A stretch of DNA of 64,000 nucleotides, taken from the NCBI RefSeq assembly GCF_965118125.1, contig NZ_OZ221288.1:1860001-1924000 (forward strand), read 5' to 3'. How positions within the stretch are numbered: position 1 is the first letter of the stretch; each line of letters begins with the position of its first letter. Positions 34,860-42,428 of the stretch are shown here, piece after piece. This DNA is from Pararobbsia alpina_A (GTDB taxonomy: Bacteria; Pseudomonadota; Gammaproteobacteria; Burkholderiales; Burkholderiaceae). The notes beneath the pieces are model-generated. The model ran no database searches, had not been told where the DNA came from, and saw only the letters and a list, made by a program, of their open reading frames with translations. A program made the translations under genes and the position numbers.

Positions 34860-34967
34860 ATGAAAAGGCTCCTGTTGCTCGCTTTGCTTGCGACGACGCT
34901 CGCCGGTTGCGTCGTCGTCCCGGCTCGCCCTGTTTATTATTCGCGGCCGGCACTGGTCGTATATTGA
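34860..34967 (+). CDS. Very small predicted lipoprotein, 35 aa
   Basis: Starts at ATG 34860 with AAGGAG overlapping the end of the preceding gene. MKRLLLLALLATTLAGCVVV is a classic lipoprotein signal (lipobox LAGC); the mature peptide is only about 20 residues (CVVVPARPVYYSRPALVVY). It is probably co-transcribed with the YXWXPGHW gene. Similar tiny lipoproteins occur next to that family. Confidence 0.7.
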   Translation: MKRLLLLALLATTLAGCVVVPARPVYYSRPALVVY

Positions 34968-35181
34968 GCACGGTTCAGGCGGCTTGCCCGCCTGAACGTT
35001 GAGGCCGTGCGGCTTCAACCATAACAACACCAAGAAGGGAGCCACGGCACGTGAACACGCCGTTGATCGCCACACGCACTGCCATTGCGTGGGCGAAACG
35101 CAAGCCGCCACAGCCCGGGCGAAGCGATCACGCACCGTTCACGGTGCGACGCCACCCGGGCCTGCATCGGAGCGACCGACG

Positions 35182-35742
35182 TTGAGCGAACGCGACCCCG
35201 ATGCAGAGTTGCTTGCCGGTGTCGGCAAGCAGGAACCGGCAGCCATACGCGCGCTCGTCGCGCGCAAGCTGCCGCGTCTGCTTGCGCTCGCCACACGCAT
35301 GCTGGGAGACCGTATGGAAGCGGAGGATGTCGCGCAAGACGCGTTCATCCGTGTCTGGGAAAATGCATCGCGCTGGCGCGAGGGCGAAGCACGCTTCGAC
35401 ACCTGGCTGCATCGCGTCGCGATCAATCTGTGCTACGACCGGTTGCGTGGCCACCGGCCGACGCCCGTCGACGAGATCCCCGACGAAGCCGACCCCAGTG
35501 CACCGCCCGATGCGGAGCTTGAGGCACGCGCACGCGACGCCCACGTCAAGGCCGCGCTCGCAAAGCTGCCGTCGCGGCAGCGCGAGGCACTCGTGCTGAA
35601 TTACTACCAGGAGTTGTCGAATGCCGACGCTGCGGCGCTGATGGGCGTCACAGTCGAAGCGCTTGAAAGCCTCCTGTCTCGTGCGCGCCGGAACCTGCGC
35701 GACCTGCTCGCCGAGAGCGAATCCGGCAAGGACACACCATGA
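35182..35742 (+). CDS. ECF-type RNA polymerase sigma factor
   Basis: About 186 aa. Sigma region 2 is LARMLGDRMEAEDVAQDAFIRVWENASRWREGEARFDTWLHRVAINLCYDRLR-like, and region 4 is LPSRQREALVLNYYQELSNADAAALMGVTVEALESLLSRARRNLRDLL. TTG 35182 (LSERDPDAELL) was chosen because GGAG lies nine bases upstream and the length fits; the frame continues upstream without good starts. It overlaps the next gene (ATGA), a membrane protein of anti-sigma type. With the CnrX-like third gene the operon resembles metal or envelope-stress ECF modules such as Cnr/Nre. Confidence 0.85.
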   Translation: MSERDPDAELLAGVGKQEPAAIRALVARKLPRLLALATRMLGDRMEAEDVAQDAFIRVWENASRWREGEARFDTWLHRVAINLCYDRLRGHRPTPVDEIPDEADPSAPPDAELEARARDAHVKAALAKLPSRQREALVLNYYQELSNADAAALMGVTVEALESLLSRARRNLRDLLAESESGKDTP

Positions 35743-36170
35743 CGCCAGAACGTTTCAGGACGATCGTCGAAGCCTACGGCGCCGATGCGCGCCGTTGGCC
35801 GGATGCGGAGCGCGACGCCGCGCGCGCCTATGCAGCGGAACACCGTGCCGAGGCCGACGCACTGCTCGAGCAATCGGCGGCGCTTGATGCGTGGCTCGAT
35901 GCCGATCGTCTCACGCCCGCACGACCCGAACTCTTCGATCGCATCGTCGCGAGCGCGCCGACACCTCGGTCGTGGATGTTCTGGCGGCGCCCTCGCATGC
36001 GCTGGTCCGGCTTCGCGGCGGCAGGCGTGGGCGTCGGCCTGGCCGGCGGGCTCGCCGGCGCATTCGCCGTCTCTTTCTTTTTGCTGACAGCAACGCCGAC
36101 GGCCACGCATGAGTCGTCGTATATGACCACGGGCTTTGGTGGCCCGACATCGGAGTGGAGCGACGAATGA
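35739..36170 (+). CDS. Probable anti-sigma factor, single-span membrane protein
   Basis: 143 aa. The cytoplasmic part (MTPERFRTIVEAYGADARRWPDAERDAARAYAA...) is helical and acidic/basic. One membrane helix at ~95-118 (GFAAAGVGVGLAGGLAGAFAVSFFLL) is followed by a short periplasmic tail. It has no zinc-anti-sigma HxxxCxxC motif. Its start overlaps the sigma stop and its stop overlaps the next start (ATGA both times), so all three proteins are translationally coupled. The role is inferred from topology and position. Confidence 0.65.
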   Translation: MTPERFRTIVEAYGADARRWPDAERDAARAYAAEHRAEADALLEQSAALDAWLDADRLTPARPELFDRIVASAPTPRSWMFWRRPRMRWSGFAAAGVGVGLAGGLAGAFAVSFFLLTATPTATHESSYMTTGFGGPTSEWSDE

Positions 36171-36739
36171 ACGGTCGCGGATGGAAAGTGATACTCGTGG
36201 GTTCGCTCGTGCTCAACGTGTTTTTGCTGGGCGGCATCGCAGGCGGTGCCTACCAATGGTTCAGCACGCGGGGTGAGGTTCGTGCTACTGCGGCACAGCA
36301 GCCGGTTGCGCTGCGCTTCGCGGCCGAAGGCCTGTCGAGCGAACGCCAGCGCGAATTCGTGGACGGCATCAAGCTCGCCCGCCGCGAAGCACGGCAGTCG
36401 GCGCGCGAGGCGCGCGACGAGCGCATCGAGGTGATGCGTCAGCTGTCGGCGCCGCAAATGGATCGGGCAGCCGTCGAAGCAGCGCTCGAGCATGCGCGTC
36501 AGGCCGACGTCGCCGTGCGCACGAGCGTTGAACAGAGCGTGGTCGATTTCGCGGTCACGCTCACCCCGGACGAACGTCGCAAGTTCGTCGAGGGGCTCGA
36601 GCACCGCGGGCAGTGGCGCCTGACTCCGAAAGAACAAGCGCGCCTTGCGTCAGAACCTGACTTCGCACATGTCGTTCCTCCCGCATCAAGCATCGCCCCC
36701 TCGTCCCCTTCTTCGCCCTCGCAAAACGCGAGCGAATAA
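36167..36739 (+). CDS. Periplasmic heavy-metal sensor/resistance protein (CnrX/ZraP-like)
   Basis: 190 aa from MNGRGWKVI. N-terminal membrane anchor ~8-32 (VILVGSLVLNVFLLGGIAGGAYQWF). The periplasmic part is long-helical (LSSERQREFVDGIKLARREARQSAREARDERIEVMRQLSAPQMDRAAVEAALEHARQADVAVRTSVEQSVVDFAVTLTPDERRKF), matching the Metal_resist/CnrX four-helix hairpin fold. A Ser/Pro-rich tail ends the protein. The His-rich N-terminus of CnrX is absent, so the ligand need not be Co/Ni. It is third in the sigma/anti-sigma operon and probably feeds a periplasmic signal to the anti-sigma factor. Confidence 0.75.
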   Translation: MNGRGWKVILVGSLVLNVFLLGGIAGGAYQWFSTRGEVRATAAQQPVALRFAAEGLSSERQREFVDGIKLARREARQSAREARDERIEVMRQLSAPQMDRAAVEAALEHARQADVAVRTSVEQSVVDFAVTLTPDERRKFVEGLEHRGQWRLTPKEQARLASEPDFAHVVPPASSIAPSSPSSPSQNASE

Positions 36740-36949
36740 ATTTTTACATCTTCGCGCGACGGCTTTTGATGGGGAGTCGCGTTAAACGCTCAGGAAAACG
36801 CAGGTGACCGTTGTTTGCTTCGTTCCTGACCTGCAAAGGTTGGCGAACTGTAAAGGTCACCAGCGACTTTCTGTAAGCACGCGTGCCGATAACCGCTTGA
36901 ACAGCGGTGCCATCGCGCACACGACACACGCGTCATCGAAGGAATGAAC

Positions 36950-38557
36950 ATGGCGATCGACCCCACGCTGAGCCCCGGCGCTATCGCGTTGAACCGCTTC
37001 GGCCTTGGCGCACGCGCCGGCGACCCGATACCGGCCGACCCGAAAGGCTGGCTGCTCGGGCAAATGCATCAGTACGATCCGGCGCCACCGGCGTGGGCCT
37101 CGCAACCGTCGAGTCTGTCGATCACGATGGATCTCGCCGAGGAGCGGGAGAAAGCCATGGCCAATGCGGCGAGCGCAGCGAACAACGTTGCAAATTCGCC
37201 GACCAACAATGCTCCGGCTGCGGGTGGTTCGAGCAGCGGCACCAACGCCAACCCGCACGCCATGGCGTCAGGCTCCGCAAACCCCGCCCCTGGGCCTGCT
37301 GCCTGGAATCGCTACCCGTTTCGCGGCGCGATGCCCGGAGAACCGCAGATGCCTCTCGCACAACGCGACGAGGCAAGCAACAAGGCAGAAAAACAGGCCG
37401 CCAACAAAGCGGTGCGCATGGAAGCGCGCGACACCTATCGCGATGCCGTCAACGCTCGCGTGCTGAGCGCCTTGACGACAAGCACGCCATTCATCGAACG
37501 GCTGGTGCATTTCTGGTCCAACCACTTCGCCGTATCGGTCGACAAGGGACAGGTGGCCGCCTACGCTGGCGCCTTCGAAGCCGAGGCCATCCGCCCGCAC
37601 GTTCTCGGCCGCTTCGAAGACATGCTGGTTGCCGTCGAACGCCACCCTGCGATGCAACTGTTTCTCGATCAGAACACGTCGATCGGTCCCGACAGCATGG
37701 CGGCCCTGCGTGCCGCGGCGAGGGACCCGCAACACAAGCGCGGTCTCAACGAGAACCTCGCGCGCGAGATCATGGAGCTGCATACGCTGGGTGTGCGCAC
37801 GGGTTATACGCAGGACGACGTCACCGAATTTGCGCGCGCGATGACGGGCTGGAGCATCGCGGGTGCAAAGGGCCCTCAGCCCGGCAACGCCGCCCCCGGA
37901 AGCTTCGTGTTTCGACCCAACGTGCATGAGCCCGGTGTGCGCACGATCATGGGCCGCCGCTACGACCAGGCCGGTGAAGGACAAACGCTCGCGATCCTGC
38001 ATGACTTGTCGACGTCCCCTGCGACGGCACAGCACATCGCCACCAAGCTCGCGCGCCACTTTGTCGCCGACAGCCCTTCGCCCGATACCGTCGAGAACAT
38101 CGCCGTCGCCTATATGCGCAGCGGCGGCGATCTGCCGACGGTGTATCAGGCGCTGATCGACACGCCGCAGGCGTGGTCGCCCACGGCCGTCAAGTTCAAG
38201 ACCCCGTGGGAATGGACAATCTCTTCGCTGCGCGGCCTCGGCGTGCGCGACCTCGGCACGATGCAGGCCGCACCGATCCTCACGCAGCTCGGCCAGCAAA
38301 CATGGCGCCCGGGCTCGCCTGCCGGCTATGACGATATCGCCGCAAGCTGGGCCGCACCCGATGCACTCGTGCGACGCGTGGAAATGGCTCAACGCCTCGC
38401 GGCACGTTTCGGCGATCGTGCCGACCCGCGCGAACTCGGCCAGCAATTGCTTGCCGGCTCGCTCAGCGAACCGACGGCGCTTGCCGTGTCGCGTGCCGAA
38501 AGCACGTCGACCGCGATCGCGTTGCTGCTCGTATCGCCCGATTTCCAACGGAGGTGA
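36950..38557 (+). CDS. DUF1800 protein
   Basis: 535 aa. Family landmarks are AIALNRFGLGARAGD at the start, LVHFWSNHFAVSVDKGQVAAYAGAFEAEAIRPHVLGRFEDMLVAVERHPAMQLFLDQ, RGLNENLAREIMELHTLGVRTGYTQDDVTEFARAMTGW and IATKLARHFVADSPSPDTVE. Residues ~60-125 are an Ala/Asn/Ser-rich insert not typical of the family. No signal peptide is seen, though many relatives are exported. It is followed immediately by a DUF1501 gene with a Tat signal; the pair is widely conserved and is often linked with exported or cell-surface complexes, biochemically uncharacterised. ATG 36950 has AAGGA at good spacing; ATG 36944 is alternative. Confidence 0.85.
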   Translation: MAIDPTLSPGAIALNRFGLGARAGDPIPADPKGWLLGQMHQYDPAPPAWASQPSSLSITMDLAEEREKAMANAASAANNVANSPTNNAPAAGGSSSGTNANPHAMASGSANPAPGPAAWNRYPFRGAMPGEPQMPLAQRDEASNKAEKQAANKAVRMEARDTYRDAVNARVLSALTTSTPFIERLVHFWSNHFAVSVDKGQVAAYAGAFEAEAIRPHVLGRFEDMLVAVERHPAMQLFLDQNTSIGPDSMAALRAAARDPQHKRGLNENLAREIMELHTLGVRTGYTQDDVTEFARAMTGWSIAGAKGPQPGNAAPGSFVFRPNVHEPGVRTIMGRRYDQAGEGQTLAILHDLSTSPATAQHIATKLARHFVADSPSPDTVENIAVAYMRSGGDLPTVYQALIDTPQAWSPTAVKFKTPWEWTISSLRGLGVRDLGTMQAAPILTQLGQQTWRPGSPAGYDDIAASWAAPDALVRRVEMAQRLAARFGDRADPRELGQQLLAGSLSEPTALAVSRAESTSTAIALLLVSPDFQRR

Positions 38558-38562
38558 TGGCG

Positions 38563-39711
38563 ATGATGAACCGCCGTAATTTCATTCGCGTAGCCGCTGC
38601 AGGTGCGGGCGCCATGCTCGTCGCGCCGCACATCGCATTCGCCAATGTCGCGACCGATCGACGCTTTGTGTTCGTGATCCAGCGCGGCGCCGCCGACGGC
38701 CTCAATATCGTCGTTCCGTATGCCGATCCCGCCTACGCTTCTCTGCGCGGCGCGCTGGCTATCGACACGATGTCGGCCCCCAAGCTCGACGGCACGTTTG
38801 CGTTGCATCCCTCTTTGGCGCAGATCGCGACGATGTACACCGCTCACGAAGCGATGTTCGTTCATGCGGTGGCTTCACCGTATCGCGACCGGTCACATTT
38901 CGATGGCCAGAACGTGCTCGAAACGGGTGGCACGTCGCCGTATCAGACCAAGGACGGATGGCTCAACCGGCTTGCCGGCATGCTGCCGTCGACGCACGAG
39001 CGCGCGATCGCATTCGCGCCGACCGTACCGATGGCCTTGCGCGGCCCGGCCAATGTGGCCTCGTATGCGCCTTCCGGACTGCCGCAGGCACCCGACGATC
39101 TGCTGACGCGTGTGTCGCAACTGTATGAACAAGACGCACAGTTGCGACCGCTATGGCAGTCCGCGATGACGGCGCGTGGGCTGCCCGCCGATGCAGGTGC
39201 TCGCCAGGACCCGGCGAGCGTCGGCAAGCTCGCGGCGAGTTTCCTCGCGCGTGACGATGGCCCGAGAATTGCGATGATCGAAACGGGCGGCTGGGATACG
39301 CATAGCGCGCAGAACGGACGACTGGCCGCACAGCTGAAGGCGCTCGATACCATGGTTGCCGCATTGCGCGATGGGCTCGGCACGACGTGGGGCAAGACGA
39401 CCGTCGTCGTGGCGACGGAATTCGGGCGCACGGCCGCTGCCAACGGCACAGGTGGAACGGATCACGGCACGGGCTCGGTGGCCATGCTGCTCGGCGGCGC
39501 GGTCAACGGCGGACGCGTGGTTGCGGACTGGCCGGGCCTGTCGCAAAGCAATCTGTACGAAGGGCGCGATCTCAAACCCACCAGCGCGCTGGATTCACTG
39601 ATTGCCGGTGCCGCCAGCGAGAGTCTTGGTCTCGATCCGCATCGCACCCTGGCAACGTTATTCGCGCACGCAGGATCGGCGACGCCAATGACAGGCATCG
39701 TCCGTGCGTGA
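38563..39711 (+). CDS. DUF1501 protein with Tat signal
   Basis: 382 aa. The ribosome site GGAGG is at the end of the DUF1800 gene, whose stop is a few bases upstream, so the two are coupled. N-terminal twin-arginine signal: MNRRNFIRVAAAGAGAMLVAPHIAFA. Family features are FVFVIQRGAADGLNIVVPYADPAYASLRGALAI, HPSLAQIATMYTAHEAMFVHAVASPYRDRSHFDGQNVLETG, METGGWDTHSAQNGRLAAQL-like, and TEFGRTAAANGTGGTDHGTGSVAMLLGG. The fold is sulfatase/alkaline-phosphatase-like; the Thr/Ser nucleophile and metal ligands of true phosphatases are only partly recognisable. Periplasmic, partner of the DUF1800 protein. Confidence 0.87.
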   Translation: MMNRRNFIRVAAAGAGAMLVAPHIAFANVATDRRFVFVIQRGAADGLNIVVPYADPAYASLRGALAIDTMSAPKLDGTFALHPSLAQIATMYTAHEAMFVHAVASPYRDRSHFDGQNVLETGGTSPYQTKDGWLNRLAGMLPSTHERAIAFAPTVPMALRGPANVASYAPSGLPQAPDDLLTRVSQLYEQDAQLRPLWQSAMTARGLPADAGARQDPASVGKLAASFLARDDGPRIAMIETGGWDTHSAQNGRLAAQLKALDTMVAALRDGLGTTWGKTTVVVATEFGRTAAANGTGGTDHGTGSVAMLLGGAVNGGRVVADWPGLSQSNLYEGRDLKPTSALDSLIAGAASESLGLDPHRTLATLFAHAGSATPMTGIVRA

Positions 39712-39779
39712 CGGCGAATCATAAAGAGGGCACTCGCCCGACTCATCCCGCAACAACGACATCGACAAGGAGAACGATG

Positions 39780-39998
39780 ATGAAAAAACTGACGCTCTCA
39801 AAAACAGCATTCGTGATTGGCGCAAGCGCATTGCTACTCAGCGCTTGCTACGTGGAACCCGCCCGTCCGCCGATGCCGGCCGAACGTGTCGAAGTCGTCC
39901 CCGTCGCGCCGGGCGAAGGTTTCGTGTGGGTGAAGGGCCACTACAAGTGGGAAGGTGGTGCGTGGGTCTGGGTTCCGGGCCACTGGCGCCGGGTTTAA
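39780..39998 (+). CDS. Small lipoprotein with a YXWXPGHW-type repeat
   Basis: 72 aa. Lipoprotein signal KTAFVIGASALLLSAC (lipobox LSAC). The mature part holds FVWVKGHYKWEGGAWVWVPGHWRR, two degenerate copies of the repeat family seen at 34544. AAGGAG precedes two consecutive ATG codons (39777, 39780); the second has better spacing. It follows the DUF1501 gene by 68 bases and may share its transcript. Confidence 0.75.
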   Translation: MKKLTLSKTAFVIGASALLLSACYVEPARPPMPAERVEVVPVAPGEGFVWVKGHYKWEGGAWVWVPGHWRRV

Positions 39999-40104
39999 TC
40001 GACCGCACGGCGCGCCAGTAAGGGCGCCGCACTGTCGGTTCTTCTCACGCACGGCCGCATTACCGATGGAGACGAAGCGATCGAATGGATGGATTCGCTC
40101 GCTC

Positions 40105-40734
40105 TCAGACCTGCAAAAGCCGAAAGGTATGGAGCCTGACGTCCTCGGGCCACGCGTCGGTCCACTCCCGCAACTTCACTCCATCATTCGCGAACAGTGC
40201 GCGGCTCGCCTCTTCGAAACCTGTCAGATTGCCCGCCATCGCAGACATGAAGTGGTAGGCACGTTGCTGCGCGTCGCGCAGTCGATCGCGTTCCGCATTG
40301 ACACGGCGCGCTTCTTCCACGAGCTTGCGCAGCGCGACAGAGGCGCCACCCGGCTGCGTCGCGAGCCAGTCCCAATGTCGAGGCAGCAGCGTGACCTCGC
40401 GGGCCACGACGCCGAGCCTGGGTCGTCCGCGCCCTCGTGGTTCCGCCGGTTCGCTATCGTCTGCTGATGGTTCGACGCCTTCCGAAGCGTCGGTGCTGCC
40501 AGCTTGCCCGGGTTGCGCCGCGTCAACATAGCGCTTGCGAATCTGTGTCTCCGAGCCCCGAAGATCGAGGTCGATCGAGCGGCCTGTCGCGTTATCGAAG
40601 ATCAGCACGGGGCCCGCCGCGCCTGCGTCTGTCGCGCGTCGCACAGCGATCGCGACCTCGGCCTTCGATCCCGTCGCGATGCAGTGCATTCCGTCAAAAC
40701 TGGTGTAGTCGCCCCGTTCGGCAAAGTCGGTCAT
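40105..40734 (-). CDS. DUF2239 family protein
   Basis: 209 aa from MTDFAERGDYTSFDG. Family features are FDGMHCIATGSKAEVAIAVRRATDAGAAGPVLIFDNATGRSIDLDLRGSE at the N-terminus and RPRLGVVAREVTLLPRHWDWLATQPGGASVALRKLVEEAR in the middle, with a helical C-terminal part (AQQRAYHFMSAMAGNLTGFEEASRALFANDG). The middle portion has a ribbon-helix-helix-like look (VALRKLVEEAR). The family has no proven function. An inverted repeat lies in the promoter region (40781-40818). The upstream efflux operon ends about 160 bases away on the same strand. Confidence 0.78.
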   Translation of the reverse strand: MTDFAERGDYTSFDGMHCIATGSKAEVAIAVRRATDAGAAGPVLIFDNATGRSIDLDLRGSETQIRKRYVDAAQPGQAGSTDASEGVEPSADDSEPAEPRGRGRPRLGVVAREVTLLPRHWDWLATQPGGASVALRKLVEEARRVNAERDRLRDAQQRAYHFMSAMAGNLTGFEEASRALFANDGVKLREWTDAWPEDVRLHTFRLLQV

Positions 40735-40780
40735 ATCGCGCCTCGTTTCGTAGTTCGCGTTTTGGATTCGAGGCGAATAA

Positions 40781-40818
40781 TACCCGGATATAAATTGGTG
40801 TGCAATATCACCCGGGTA
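40781..40818. promoter_or_regulatory. Inverted repeat upstream of the DUF2239 gene
   Basis: TACCCGG (40781-40787) and CCGGGTA (40812-40818) flank an AT-rich 24-base centre containing ATATAAATTGG and CAATAT. Operator-like; the DUF2239 start is 47 bases away. Regulator unknown. Confidence 0.45.
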
Positions 40819-40894
40819 AATTAATGCCATGACGGCACCGACGCCCGCCGCCCCGCCGCCCCTCCGCCGTGGAGGCACCACCACAGAACGGGCG

Positions 40895-42427
40895 CTATTG
40901 AGGCATCGCGGCACCGGATGCCGCAGCGGGTGATGCAGGCGTCGCTGAAGCGCCGTCGCCCGCGCCTTCAGTGGATGCCTGGGCCGACTGCTCGGTGCGC
41001 GTTTCCGCATCGAGCACCCAGGCGCCGCCCATGGCTTTGTAGAGATTGATCGTCGATGTCAGGACGGTGCCCCGCGTTTGCGTGAGGCTCAGCTGCGCGC
41101 TGAACAGACTCCGCTCGGCGTCGAGCACTTCGATATAGCTTGTGTAACCACCTTCGTAACGCAGTCGGGCAAGATGCGCATACGTCGCAAGCGCATCGAC
41201 CTGCCTGCTCTGCGAGCCCAATTGCTCACGCGACTTCTGCAGGCCGATCAGGTTGTCGTCGACTTCCTGAAACGCCGACTGCACCGTCTTTTCGTACGTG
41301 TACAACGCTTGCTGTTGCTGCGCTTCAGCCTGATGGACCTGCCCTGTGATATTGCCTGCCGTGAAGATCGGCTGCGCGACCGAGCCGGCGAGATTCCAGA
41401 ACTTCGTCGGCCCCGTGAACAGGTTCGACAATTGCGCGCTCTCCGTGCCGAGCACGCCCGTCAGCGAAATCTGCGGGAAATACAGCGCTCGCGCGGCGCC
41501 GATCAAGGCGTTGGCGGCCACGAGATTCTGCTCGGCCTCGAGCACATCGGGGCGCCGCTCGAGCAAATCGGAAGGCAGTCCCGCGGGCAACACCGGCGCC
41601 TCGAGCTGATCGATCGGGCGACCGCGTGCGATCGATCCGGGGTTCTGTCCGAGCAGAATCGACAGGGCGTCTTCGGTCTGCCCGATCTGCGACTCGAGCT
41701 GCGGAATCGTGGCGGCGGACGCCTCATATTCGGACTGGCTCTGCGCGAGCTCCATCTGCGACACTTCGCCGCCCTTGAATCGCAGCGTGAAGACGTCGAC
41801 CGAACTCTTGCGGCTTTCCGTCGTCGCCTTGGCGATATCGAGTTGCGCATCGAGCGCACGCAGCGTGACGTAAGTCGACGCGACCGATGCGACCAGCGAC
41901 AGAATCGTCGCCCGCCGGGCTTCGACACTCGACAGCAGGCTCGCATTCGCCGACTCCGTCTCGCGACGAATGCGCCCGAACAGATCGATCTCCCATGACA
42001 CGCCGAGCGTCGCGTCGAATGAGTTCGATACCGGACTGACCCCGCGCGGCAGCAGTGAGGCCTGAGACTGCGGCAAGCGCTGACGCTGCGCGTCAAAACC
42101 CGCACTGACTTGCGGGAACAGTTGCGACCGGGTCTCGACAAACTGCGCGCGGAACTGGTCGATGCGCGCCGCTGCCACCTTGACGTCCTTGTTGTTGGCC
42201 AACGCTGTCGCAATCAGGTCGTTGAGCACCGGATCATTGAACTGTTGCCACCACGCCGGACTGGCCGTTTGCGACACCTCGGTATCAGCAAAGCGAAAGT
42301 TCGCGGGCACATCGACCTTGGGGCGTGCATAGTCTGGGCCCAGCGTGCAGGCGGTCAGGGCGCAGCTCCCCAACACGACGACGCCGAGCCATGCACGCAG
42401 TAACGAGCTGGCGTCGCGCGCGCTCAT
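40895..42427 (-). CDS. RND efflux outer-membrane factor (OprM/NodT-type lipoprotein)
   Basis: 510 aa. Lipoprotein signal with lipobox LTAC (Cys27), followed by TLGPDYARPKVDVPANF, a standard OprM start. Two structural repeats of the TolC fold follow, with conserved segments WWQQFNDPVLNDLIATALANNKDVKVAAARIDQFRAQ, GEVSQMELAQSQSEYEASAATIPQLE, DLLERRPDVLEAEQNLVAANALIGAARALYFPQISLTG and RYEGGYTSYIEVLDAERSLFSAQLSLTQTRG. An Ala/Ser-rich tail follows. It forms the outer-membrane exit duct for the pump encoded one base upstream; third in the operon. Confidence 0.92.
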   Translation of the reverse strand: MSARDASSLLRAWLGVVVLGSCALTACTLGPDYARPKVDVPANFRFADTEVSQTASPAWWQQFNDPVLNDLIATALANNKDVKVAAARIDQFRAQFVETRSQLFPQVSAGFDAQRQRLPQSQASLLPRGVSPVSNSFDATLGVSWEIDLFGRIRRETESANASLLSSVEARRATILSLVASVASTYVTLRALDAQLDIAKATTESRKSSVDVFTLRFKGGEVSQMELAQSQSEYEASAATIPQLESQIGQTEDALSILLGQNPGSIARGRPIDQLEAPVLPAGLPSDLLERRPDVLEAEQNLVAANALIGAARALYFPQISLTGVLGTESAQLSNLFTGPTKFWNLAGSVAQPIFTAGNITGQVHQAEAQQQQALYTYEKTVQSAFQEVDDNLIGLQKSREQLGSQSRQVDALATYAHLARLRYEGGYTSYIEVLDAERSLFSAQLSLTQTRGTVLTSTINLYKAMGGAWVLDAETRTEQSAQASTEGAGDGASATPASPAAASGAAMPQ

Positions 42428-42428
42428 C

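Noticed and set aside
40829..40933. 34-codon rightward ORF starting beside the DUF2239 inverted repeat (MTAPTPAAPPP...)
   Set aside because: Pro/Arg-rich composition and overlap with the 3' end of the outer-membrane factor gene suggest noise from the opposite strand.
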